A stretch of 12,826 nucleotides of DNA. Source: CAYZDV01 sp964477275. Lineage in GTDB: Bacteria > Acidobacteriota > Aminicenantia > Aminicenantales > Aminicenantaceae. Below are positions 1 to 7,100 of this stretch, piece after piece; position 1 is the first letter of the stretch, and each line of letters opens with the position of its first letter. Below the pieces are notes generated by a model, which ran no database searches, had not been told where the DNA came from, and was given only the letters and a program-made list of their open reading frames with translations. Both the position numbers and the translations under genes were made by a program. The stretch lies in assembly GCA_964477275.1 (NCBI GenBank), contig CAYZDV010000052.1, forward strand, positions 1 to 12,826. The letters run 5' to 3'.

Positions 1-364
1 TGTCAATTCTTAATCCGGGGAATTCTTCGGCCATGATTACCGAGTCAAGCCTATAGGGAGAATCGAGACCAAGGTGAACAATTGTCGATTCTGAGTGTGC
101 GCTCACAGCTAATTCAACAAATGAACGGAATCCTCGCTTTCGGTCGACATCGAACCCTGCTTTTTTGAGGGCCTCTTCGATTTTGAGGCTGAAGGGCTGG
201 ATGAGCTCTTCTTCAGAGGTGAAAAAATCCAGGTCGTTGCTTTTTCGATGACCAAGGTAGAACCTGGATAGAGCCGTTCCTCCGGTCAGATAGAAGGCCT
301 CAAGCTCAGGAATATCCCTAAGATAAGTGAGGATTTCCTTTTGGATGTCCGCCAGCACTTCCAA
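1..364 (-). CDS. AbiEii/AbiGii-type nucleotidyltransferase, partial (C-terminus beyond window)
   Basis: The minus-strand frame is open from 364 to the window edge, about 121 residues. Near residues 25-32 it reads YLTGGTAL and near 42-48 SNDLDFF. The first is the glycine loop and the second the DxD metal-binding acids (D44, D46) of the DNA polymerase beta-type nucleotidyltransferase fold, as in the AbiEii toxin family. Known members transfer nucleotides to RNA or protein targets or act as toxins in phage defence; the substrate here is unknown. The start is uncertain: TTG at 364 has GGGAGGA about 5 bases upstream, and GTG at 358 lies in the same frame. The gene begins inside the 3' end of the small gene upstream (47-bp overlap), so the two are translationally coupled. 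The C-terminal part cannot be seen. A non-toxin nucleotidyltransferase role is also possible. Confidence 0.8.
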   Translation of the reverse strand, partial: MEVLADIQKEILTYLRDIPELEAFYLTGGTALSRFYLGHRKSNDLDFFTSEEELIQPFSLKIEEALKKAGFDVDRKRGFRSFVELAVSAHSESTIVHLGLDSPYRLDSVIMAEEFPGLRID

Positions 365-605
365 GCCCGTCCTCCCAAAATTTTCTGACTTCCTTAGGCA
401 AATATTTCTTGATCCGGCCGAAGCACGCAAGAAAAGACTCAGGCGAAAGAACTTTCAGCATCTCCCTGATGTCCTCAACTCTTCCCTGAGAAAGAACCTG
501 TTGGACATACATATCCACATGGAATGGATTATCGAGGTCAAAATCTTGCCCATCCTTGAGGTACCAAAAGAGCCGCTTCTTAGCCGGTATTTTCATTTTT
601 CCCAT
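318..605 (-). CDS. Small partner protein of the AbiEii-like nucleotidyltransferase (possible antitoxin)
   Basis: This 95-residue protein has a core of KRLFWYLKDG (residues 10-19), then DMYVQQVLSQGRVEDI (31-46), then RIKKYLPKEVRKFWED (64-79). I recognise this pattern from small uncharacterised proteins (DUF6922-like, from memory) often encoded directly before AbiEii-type nucleotidyltransferases. No DNA-binding helix-turn-helix is obvious. The start at 605 has GGGGAG about 10 bases upstream; an in-frame ATG at 596 is an alternative. The last 47 bp overlap the nucleotidyltransferase start, which argues for a two-gene unit. An antitoxin or chaperone role is inferred only from that arrangement. 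The last fifteen or so residues (GSAGGHPKGNPHLS) lie in the overlap and look unstructured. Confidence 0.7.
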   Translation of the reverse strand: MGKMKIPAKKRLFWYLKDGQDFDLDNPFHVDMYVQQVLSQGRVEDIREMLKVLSPESFLACFGRIKKYLPKEVRKFWEDGLGSAGGHPKGNPHLS

Positions 606-1021
606 TATATCATAACTCCCCTTGAATATATGAGTTCCCTTTTGGACGTGAGTTGTCGTTCAGGCAGAAAAACTGGGTGGCAAGGCCGTCATCAACGTCC
701 GGTTTTTGGAGCGCCCCGGCCGAGGCCTGCTTGATGGTTGAATGGGAAAATGATGACAAAGATGCTCACCCAGCCAGCACAGCTGAAAATGAAATTCTTA
801 TTGAGACAGTTCTTGCCTGAAGAACTCGGCGATGAGGCCGTTGTCAAAGGCAGTGACACGAAAGAACCAGCCATCCTCATCCTTTCCGCGCTCACCAGGC
901 AGTGCGTGTGGGGGTGGTGCAGGAATCCAAGAAACTAGCCAGCAACATGATCGTGACCTTGAAAATCGGATTTCCCTTCAGAGAAAGAACTTAAGAACAA
1001 AACTCTCTGCTTCTTTTTATC
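606..1021. other. 416-bp gap with possible decayed coding fragments
   Basis: No intact gene, tRNA, rRNA or strong rho-independent terminator is visible between hypA and the small AbiE-type gene. Two plus-strand stretches look like former coding sequence. Frame 652-738 reads ...AEKLGGKAVINVRF... and stops at 739; a shifted frame from ATG 734 to 820 reads an acidic tail beginning MVEWENDDKDAH. A further frame ending at 994 reads VGVVQESKKLASNMIV and has no clear start. I could not assign a family. The hypA message would run into an imperfect CAGAGA/TCTCTG repeat just past its stop, with no U-tract, so termination there is not supported. Confidence 0.4.
652..820 (+). pseudogene. Possible frameshifted gene remnant, family unknown
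   Basis: Two overlapping plus-strand frames join into one plausible protein if a single frameshift near 734-739 is allowed. The first part (from 652, after a TGA) contains QAEKLGGKAVINVRFLERPG and ends at TGA 739-741. The second part (734-820) is 28 residues, acidic, starts MVEWENDD and ends in VLA. The first part loosely resembles the LGANAV-type motif of YbjQ-like small proteins, which is not enough for an assignment. There is no good ribosome binding site. This could be chance, hence the low confidence. Confidence 0.2.
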
Positions 1022-1366
1022 TCAAACTTCAATTTCGATTCTCTCAATAAAAAGCTCAGTGCCCGCCACAGTTTTCAACTCACTGGAACCGCAGGAGCTG
1101 CAGACGAAAACAAATTCATCCTTGACCATCTCTGCACCGCAATGCTGACATTGAATTTTAAGCGGAACCGTTTCTATGTTCAATCTGGCCTCTGAAGCAA
1201 TCGTCTCTTTTTTGTAGACATCAAAAGCGGTCTCCAGGAATTCAGGGACAACACCTGAGAGGAGCCCTACCTTGAGCTGGACGGAGAGAATTTTTTTGGC
1301 TTTATTTTCTCTGGCCTGGTCTTCTAGGATTTCGAAGAGATTGGCAACGATCGAAAGCTCATGCAT
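1022..1366 (-). CDS. hypA: Hydrogenase nickel incorporation protein HypA
   Basis: The 114-residue protein has the normal length and layout of HypA. It begins MHELSI, where His2 (with the N-terminus) is the family's nickel-binding site. It carries a zinc-binding loop with two CxxC pairs, C73/C76 (CQHC) and C89/C92 (CSSC). HypA works with HypB to deliver Ni(II) to the Fe(CN)2CO-loaded hydrogenase large subunit in the cytoplasm. The start lies inside the end of hypB (8-bp overlap), so translation is coupled. hypA is last in the protease-hypB-hypA cluster, and the hydrogenase encoded about 9 kb upstream on the same strand is the obvious client. hypC, D, E and F are not in the window, so the iron-ligand part of maturation must be encoded elsewhere. 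Confidence 0.95.
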   Translation of the reverse strand: MHELSIVANLFEILEDQARENKAKKILSVQLKVGLLSGVVPEFLETAFDVYKKETIASEARLNIETVPLKIQCQHCGAEMVKDEFVFVCSSCGSSELKTVAGTELFIERIEIEV

Positions 1367-2042
1367 TCTTTTGCCGCAGTTGACTTAGGGCGGAAAGGAA
1401 ATACTCGGTCAATTCGCCGATCCCTGTACTCTTGAGGGCTGAAGTGACAAAAATTTCGAGCTTGGGATTTATTTCCAGTGCCTCCTTTTTAGCGTTTTCC
1501 AGATTAAAGGGCAAGACTGGAATGAGGTCGGATTTGGCGATGACCAGGCAGTCGGATGTGGTGAAAGCTTTGGGGTATTTTTTGGGCTTGTCGTCTCCTT
1601 CAGGACTGGAGAGGAGCACGCAGCGGATGGTCTCTCCCAGATCATAGCTTGCCGGGCAGACAAGGTTTCCCACGTTCTCGATGAACAGGAAATCCAGGTC
1701 GGCCGGGATTTCAGAAAAGACTTTGCCCACCATCTTGGCCTCGAGATGGCAGGCTCCTCCAGTGATGATCTGCCAGGCTGGAATGCCTTTGGCCCTTATT
1801 CTCTCGGCATCCCTTTCTGTCTCGATATCTCCTTCGATAACGCCCATTTTGTGATGGGGTTTTATTTGCTCGGCAATTTTTTCCAAAAGCGAAGTTTTGC
1901 CCGCTCCAGGCGAGCCGAGGATGTTCACGGTTAAGATTCCTTTTTCTTCGAGCTTCTTCCGGATCTCGGCCGCGATTTTTGTGTTGGAGCCCAGAAGCTC
2001 CTGGAGGACGAGAACCTCTTTTCTCTTCGGCGGAAACTTCAT
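1359..2042 (-). CDS. hypB: Hydrogenase nickel incorporation GTPase HypB
   Basis: This 227-residue SIMIBI-class GTPase shows a P-loop GSPGAGKT (43-50), the switch region EGDIETERDAERI (70-82), the metal-site motif GGACHLEA (95-102; C98 and H99 bind Ni/Zn at the dimer interface), ENVGNLVCP (122-130, with C129) and AKSDL (169-173), a variant of the NKxD guanine-specificity motif. It lacks the His-rich N-terminal storage stretch and the N-terminal CxxCGC nickel site of some HypBs, so it should act as a plain GTPase/metallochaperone with HypA. It starts by an ATGA overlap with the end of the maturation protease and ends in an 8-bp overlap with hypA, so the three form one transcription and translation unit. 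Confidence 0.96.
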   Translation of the reverse strand: MKFPPKRKEVLVLQELLGSNTKIAAEIRKKLEEKGILTVNILGSPGAGKTSLLEKIAEQIKPHHKMGVIEGDIETERDAERIRAKGIPAWQIITGGACHLEAKMVGKVFSEIPADLDFLFIENVGNLVCPASYDLGETIRCVLLSSPEGDDKPKKYPKAFTTSDCLVIAKSDLIPVLPFNLENAKKEALEINPKLEIFVTSALKSTGIGELTEYFLSALSQLRQKNA

Positions 2043-2578
2043 TTCATCTCGTTTAAAATGTCTTTCACTCTCTCGATGACGGCCGGGATGGCTCTGGCCA
2101 TTTCCTCGCTCAGCCCCTCTCCCAGATTGTACATGTTTCTGGCCTCGACAGCCACGATTTTGATCCGCGATGGCACCTCAAGACCCAGCTTTTTCCCGAT
2201 TTCCAGGCACTGGGGAACGGAGACATAATGGGGTGAGGGGCCCGGAATATGGCGGAGGTCTTTCTGCTCCAGAATCCGGATTTTTCCCGTCTTCGGCCGC
2301 GATTTTTTGATGGTATCCACGATGATGAGCGCCTCATAACCGGCGATGACATCCAGAAGGGCCAGCCCGGAAACAGAGCACTCTTCGAAGACGGCCCCGC
2401 TCAGCCGGGGTTTTTTCTCCTCCAGGCCTTCCAGCTCCTTTCGCAGGGCCCGGACCACATGGATGCCCACGCCGTCATCTCCAAAGAGCTCGTTTCCCAG
2501 GCCCAGGACAAGCGTTTTCACCGGCGTCCGCCCCCTGGATGCGGAGTCTGTTCTCTTTTCTTCCGGCTCATGGTTCAT
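2039..2578 (-). CDS. Hydrogenase maturation protease, M52 (HycI/HybD/HyaD) family, stand-alone
   Basis: The 179-residue frame has the M52 fold signature: LVLGLGNELFGDDGVGIHVV (23-42), LIIVDTI (84-90) and PSPHYVSV (114-121). The nickel-sensing ligands of HybD (Glu16, Asp62, His93) map to D35, D88 and H117, so the first is Asp instead of Glu. Such enzymes remove the C-terminal peptide of the hydrogenase large subunit after nickel insertion. The first 19 residues are polar and lie outside the usual domain. An in-frame GTG at 2521, with AGGGGG upstream, would give a 160-residue protein starting right at the family's N-terminus and may be the true start. The gene is first in the protease-hypB-hypA unit. 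The window's hydrogenase large subunit already carries a protease-like domain, so the division of labour is unclear. Confidence 0.92.
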   Translation of the reverse strand: MNHEPEEKRTDSASRGRTPVKTLVLGLGNELFGDDGVGIHVVRALRKELEGLEEKKPRLSGAVFEECSVSGLALLDVIAGYEALIIVDTIKKSRPKTGKIRILEQKDLRHIPGPSPHYVSVPQCLEIGKKLGLEVPSRIKIVAVEARNMYNLGEGLSEEMARAIPAVIERVKDILNEMK

Positions 2579-2589
2579 TGAAAGATTTC

Positions 2590-2618
2590 ATCTTAATAAA
2601 AAAGCGCCTTGTTGTCAC
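2590..2618 (-). promoter_or_regulatory. Possible sigma-70-type promoter for protease-hypB-hypA
   Basis: On the minus strand GTGACA (2618-2613; 5 of 6 against TTGACA) is followed after 17 bases by TAAGAT (2595-2590; 4 of 6 against TATAAT). Transcription would begin near 2583. That leaves almost no leader before ATG 2578 but a normal leader before GTG 2521, which favours the later start. The maturation genes are cut off from the hydrogenase operon by 462 bp, so a local promoter would be expected. The match is modest and could be chance. Confidence 0.3.
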
Positions 2619-2659
2619 GCCACTCCTCATCCGAAGGACTGCGTCAAAGTCCTCTTTTT

Positions 2660-2726
2660 GTCATTCCTGCGTAGGCAGGAATCCAGGATTTATTATTCTG
2701 GATTCCGGGTCAAGCCCGGAATGACA
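2660..2726. repeat. Mirror-symmetric inverted repeat (REP/MITE-like intergenic element)
   Basis: The left arm (2660-2686) starts GTCATTCC and ends GGAATCCAG. The right arm (2698-2725) starts CTGGATTCC and ends GGAATGAC. Reverse-complementing the right arm reproduces the left arm except for its centre. Each arm is itself a small hairpin: CCTGCGTAGGCAGG on the left, CCGGGTCAAGCCCGG on the right. I recognise this arrangement as a widespread dispersed intergenic repeat in bacterial genomes. It carries no gene. It lies between the kinase gene and the maturation genes and could form a cruciform or an RNA hairpin, but there is no flanking U-tract to make it a terminator. Confidence 0.75.
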
Positions 2727-2911
2727 TCAGGATTCAAACCCCTCGCTTAAATTCATTAAGAGAAAGGCGCTGTAGGAATGACAGGAAAGGCGCCGGCGAA
2801 GGCGGCCATGGGATTTTATGGACTTTGCCGCTGCCCTGCCCTCATTGGAGAGGAGAGCGGGTGAAGTAGCCCCCATTTCGACCGGACACTCATAGACCTC
2901 AAAATAAGTTG

Positions 2912-2937
2912 TAGTCATATTTCTAGTCATATGACTA
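2912..2937. promoter_or_regulatory. Operator-like palindrome with a repeated half-site
   Basis: TAGTCATATGACTA (2924-2937) is a perfect 14-bp palindrome. Its left half is repeated as TAGTCATAT at 2912-2920, in the same orientation, 12 bp away. This spacing of about one helical turn is typical of a dimeric repressor bound side by side. The site lies 22 bp before the start codon of the transposase remnant. Sites of this general look occur before autoregulated antitoxin genes, but no such gene follows here, so the regulator and target are unknown. Confidence 0.4.
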
Positions 2938-2958
2938 TAATTAAGCCAAAGGAGTGCT

Positions 2959-3078
2959 ATGAGTGAGATCAAAGTGATCACCTCAGTGCAGCGCAGGCGC
3001 CGATGGACTGCAGGGGAGAGAAGGGAGAATCGTCCCGGGCTCAGCCGGTATTTTCTGGCCTGGGCAGAAGAACGGTGA
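2959..3078 (+). pseudogene. Truncated IS66-type transposase accessory gene (N-terminus only)
   Basis: Directly after an AAAGGAG ribosome binding site a plus-strand frame starts MSEIKVITSVQRRRRWTAGE. This matches the N-terminus of IS66-family TnpA/OrfA-like helix-turn-helix proteins, which begin with a VERRRRWS-type motif. After about 20 residues the similarity ends; the frame continues through the 3' end of the convergent kinase gene and stops at 3076-3078 after 39 codons. A full IS66 OrfA is over 100 residues, so this is a broken remnant. It overlaps the last 38 bp of the kinase gene on the opposite strand. I found no terminal inverted repeats or target duplication. Confidence 0.5.
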
Positions 3079-4150
3079 AGGTGCTTCCTTTGCCCGGTTC
3101 GCTGGAGACCTGGATGGAACCGCCGTGGGCATCGACGATTTTGCTGGCGATGGAAAGGCCAAGCCCGCTCCCTTTGACCTTTCTGTCTTCTCCTCTTTTG
3201 ACCCGGAAGAACTGGTCGAAAAGGAGAGGAATGTGCTCGGGAGCGATTCCGATTCCTGTATCCTGGACTTCTGTGGCCATGAACTCCCCGTTCTCTTTGA
3301 TGTGGATGGTGACTTTTCCGTTCGGCGTGTTGTAAAGGATGGCGTTGGAGATGAGGTTGGAGAAGACCTGCTCCAGGGAAGCCTCGTCTCCCTGGACCAG
3401 GTCGTTTTCGCTGCAGGAGCCGAATTCCAGGGAAATGCTGTCCTCCCGGGTCAGGGGCCGGAGGCTATCCATGACCTTGCTGATGACCTTTTTGAGCGAG
3501 GTGGGTTTGAGCCTGTCGGCGATCTGGCCGCTGTCCAGCCTGGCCGTATCCAGCCAGTCGTTGATCAGGTTGAGGAGCCCTTCCAGCCGGAGCCGGGATT
3601 TGTGGATGATCTCCATCGTTTTTTCCGGAACCTGGCCGGCCATCCCGGCCAGAATCACTTCGAAATACTGCATGATGGCCACCAGCGGGCTGCGCATCTG
3701 ATGGGAAACCATGGTGATGAAGTTCTCCTCCATCAGTTTCTTCTCCCGGCGCAGGGATTCGGTCTCCTCCAAGAGCTTACGCCGCTCCAGTCCGCGCTGG
3801 ATGATGATCCGCAGCTGGTCGGGCGTGAACGGCTTGGGTAGAAAGTCGTAAGCACCGATTTTCATCGCTTCCACCGCGGATTCGACCGTTGCATAGCCGG
3901 TGATGACCACCGAAATGATGTGAGGGTCGATTTCCCTGGTTTTTTCGAGGACCTCCATGCCGCCGATTCCGGGCATTTTGAGGTCAATCAGCACCAGGTC
4001 GGGCTTTAGCTCTTTGATTTTTTCCAGGCCGCGGGCCCCGTTCTCGGCCGTCTCCGTCCGGTAGCCGCCCCTGGTCAGGATCTGCGTGCAGGAGTCCCGC
4101 ATGGACTCTTCATCGTCGATGATCAGGATGAGAGGCTTTTTTCTCACCAT
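3041..4150 (-). CDS. Receiver-histidine kinase hybrid regulator
   Basis: This cytoplasmic 369-residue protein has an N-terminal receiver (about 6-122; IDDEE, phospho-acceptor D56 in LIDLKMPG, T84, K106). A short linker helix follows, then a dimerisation/phospho-acceptor domain with H150 in MVSHQMRSPL, and an HATPase domain with N-box NLISNAILYN (265-274), DTGIG (297-301) and GSGLGL (327-332). There is no sensor domain, membrane segment or DNA-binding output, so the input probably comes through the receiver or a partner protein. I chose ATG 4150 because GAGGAG lies 5 bases before it; the upstream ATG at 4162 lacks such a site and would place GAGGAG inside the gene. It begins 26 bp after the hdrA stop and closes the hydrogenase-Hdr operon. 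The two receiver-only proteins of the operon are natural phosphotransfer partners, by inference. Confidence 0.93.
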   Translation of the reverse strand: MVRKKPLILIIDDEESMRDSCTQILTRGGYRTETAENGARGLEKIKELKPDLVLIDLKMPGIGGMEVLEKTREIDPHIISVVITGYATVESAVEAMKIGAYDFLPKPFTPDQLRIIIQRGLERRKLLEETESLRREKKLMEENFITMVSHQMRSPLVAIMQYFEVILAGMAGQVPEKTMEIIHKSRLRLEGLLNLINDWLDTARLDSGQIADRLKPTSLKKVISKVMDSLRPLTREDSISLEFGSCSENDLVQGDEASLEQVFSNLISNAILYNTPNGKVTIHIKENGEFMATEVQDTGIGIAPEHIPLLFDQFFRVKRGEDRKVKGSGLGLSIASKIVDAHGGSIQVSSEPGKGSTFTVLLPRPENTG

Positions 4151-4176
4151 GTTTCTCCTCATTCCGTCATGTCATT

Positions 4177-7100
4177 TTACTCCAGAATCCCCTCGATTTC
4201 AGCGAAGATTTGTTCATCAGAGAATTGCTTGGCCCGGGACGCGGAAGAGGGGCAGGCGGCGACACAGGTGCCGCAGCCCTTGCAGAGGGCCTCGTTGACC
4301 CTGGAGACGTTATCTGTGCTGTCAAAGGAAATGGCGCCGTAAGGACAGAGGGCGTTGCAGAGACGGCAGCCGGCGCAGAGTTCCGGGTCGATGTAGGCTT
4401 GAAGGGGCTCGATCTCGACCTCGCGCTTGGCTATATAGGCCAGGATGCGGGCGGCAGCCGAGCTCGCTTGAGCGACGGTATCCGGGATGTCCTTGGGGCC
4501 CTGACAGCAGCCTGCGATGTAGATTCCATCGGTGGCGGTTGCTGTCGGGTCCAGCTTGGGGTGTTTTTCGAGGAAGAATCCATCCGGGCTCCGGCTGATG
4601 GAGAAAAGACGCGCCATTTTTTCTGCATCAGGCTGGGGCTCCATGGCGTTGCAGAGGACGACCATATCCACGGGAATTTCTCTGAACTTTTTGGTCAGAG
4701 TGTCTTCACAGTGAATGAGAAGGGGGCGAGCGCCGTTGGAGGACAGGACGGGCTTGATGACCTCCGCCACTTTTCCTCTGATCACGTTCACTTCCTCATC
4801 CAGTATTCGCGAGTAGAATTCCTCATACCCTTTTCCGAAGGCACGCATGTCGATATAAAACTGGTAGACATCGGCGTCGGTCCTGTCTTTGATGAGGTGA
4901 GCGAACTTGAGAGCATACATGCAGCAAACGCGCGAGCAGTAAGGATGGTAGTTGATATCCCGCGAGCCCACGCAGTGGATGATGCCGATCGCGCCGGGCT
5001 CTTTCCCGTTTTTCATCACAATTCTTCCCTGAGTCGGACCCGTGGAGTTGACGATTCTTTCAAATTCGAGGCTGGTGTAGACCTCATCATACATGCCGTA
5101 TCCGTAGGGGGCCAGGGCACCGGAATTGAGGGTGGTGTATCCGGTGGTGATGAGAACCTGTCCCACGTTGAGCTCCACGATTTCATCCTTCATGTCGTGC
5201 TTCACAGCGCTGGATTCACAGACCCGCTCGCATTCGTGGCACTCGACGCAAAGCCCGCATTTCAAGCAGCGCGAGGCTTCCTGGAGCGCCTCTTCTTCGG
5301 AAAATCCCAGTTCAACCTCTTCAAAGTCATTCTTTCTCACCTCGGGGTCCCTCTCCGGCATCTTTGTGCGGGAGATTCTTGGTGTCTCTTTGAAACGAGG
5401 AGCATACCTGTGGGGACGGCAGTTTGCGTCTCTCCCCGGAAGCGTCCTGGGCCTGGGAGAGAGGAAGTCTTTCAGGGTCTCTCCGTTCAGATACTTGTCG
5501 ATGGCTTCGGCAGCCCTTTTGCCGTCGCTCATGGCAGCGATGACCGTGGCCGGTCCATGGACTGCGTCTCCGCCCGCAAAAACGCCTTTGATGCTGGTCT
5601 CCAGAGTCTCCGGGTTGGCCTGAATAGTGTTCCATTTGGTCAGCTCCAGGGAGTCTTTGGGGCTGACAAAATCGATTTCAGGAGACTGGCTGACGGCAAT
5701 GATCGTCATGTCAAATGCGAGCTCATGCTCGCTGCCCTCCACCGGGATGGGGCGGCGGCGTCCGCTGGAGTCCGGCTCGCCCAGCTCCATTTTTATGCAT
5801 TTAAGGGCGGCGACCTTACCCGATTTTCCCAGGACTTCCACAGGGGCAATCAGGTATTGGATTTTGACTCCTTCTTCTTCCGCCGCCTGAATCTCATACT
5901 CTTCTGCAGGCATTTCTTTGCGGGTCCGGCGGTAGAGAATGGTCACTTCTTTGGCTCCGCAGCGAAGAGCGGTGCGGGCGGCGTCGATGGCCGTGTTGCC
6001 GCCTCCGACGATGGCCACTTTTTTCCCTGTGGGCTGCGGCTTTCCGAGGTTGATGTTGCGGAGATAGTCGACGCCGTGGTAGACACCTTCGAAGGCCTCC
6101 TCGCCGGGAATTTTCATTTTCAGGCTTTTGTGGGCGCCTGTGGCGATGTAGACCGCCTGATATCCCTGTTTGAGAAGGGCATTTAATGAAATATCCTTTC
6201 CCAGGGCCGTTCCCGTCTTGATGGTCACGCCCATCTTTTTGATAAAATCGACCTCATAATTGAGGAGCTTCCTGGGCAGGCGGTATTCCGGAATTCCCGC
6301 AGCGAGCATCCCGCCGGCCACAGGGAGTTTTTCGAATATCACGGGATTGTACCCTTTCAAAGCGAGGTCATGGGCGCAGGTCAGCCCCGAAGGCCCCGAG
6401 CCGATGATGGCGACTTTTTCCGGCCTTCTTTTTTCGATCTCTGGAGGCTGCGGTCCGTCGTTTCTCATCTCCCAGTCGATGACGAAGCGCTTGAGATTCT
6501 TTATGGCCAGAGGCTCCTCCACAAACTGCCTGTTGCATTCCGTTTCGCAGGGGTGGTAGCACACCCGGCCGCAGACGATGGGAAGAGGGTTCTGCTGACG
6601 GATCAGACGCGCCGCCTCGGCGAATTTTCGTTGAGCGATGAGCGCGATGTATCCTGCCGCTTCCTGGCCGATGGGACAGGTCTCCCTGCAGGGCGGCTGG
6701 CCTTCTTTATCAATGACGTAGGTGTTGGGGATGGCTTGAGGGAAGGCCTTGTATATGGCTGACCTCGGTGCTTGATTCTCTTCAAACGGGTTGGGGACCT
6801 TCACCGGGCACACTTCAGAGCAATCGCCGCAGGACTTGCACTGGTCGGTCACGTAGCGGGCCTTTTTCCGGACCCTGACCATGAAGTTTCCCAGGGAGCC
6901 GCTCACCTCTTCGATTTCGCTGTAGCTGTAAAGTTCGATATTTTCATGTTGAGCCACAGAAACCATCTTGGGAGTGAGGATGCAGGCGGAGCAATCCAGA
7001 GTGGGGAAAGTTTTGTCGAGTTTTGCCATTTTTCCGCCGATCGTGGAGTCCCGCTCGACGAGATAGACTTTGTTCCCGGATTCTGCGATTTCCAGTGCGG

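Larger units (their letters stand above)
2579..3040. other. 462-bp gap between kinase gene and maturation genes
   Basis: From right to left this gap holds the 5' remnant of a transposase gene with an upstream palindrome, about 170 bp (2740-2910) in which I see no gene, the inverted repeat, and a possible promoter for the maturation protease. The minus-strand frame across 2727-2981 is open but has no ribosome binding site or recognisable motif and spans the palindrome and the transposase start, so I do not call it. The gap looks like a scar of mobile-element insertion and decay that separated the maturation genes from the hydrogenase operon. Confidence 0.6.

Noticed and set aside
2727..2981. 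An 84-codon minus-strand frame in the gap
   Set aside because: No ribosome binding site or motif; it spans the palindrome and transposase remnant and looks like a chance open frame across element sequence.
4210..6186. A 658-codon open frame on the plus strand opposite hdrA
   Set aside because: Antisense to the C-terminal two thirds of HdrA, whose cofactor motifs are intact. No recognisable domain or start signal.
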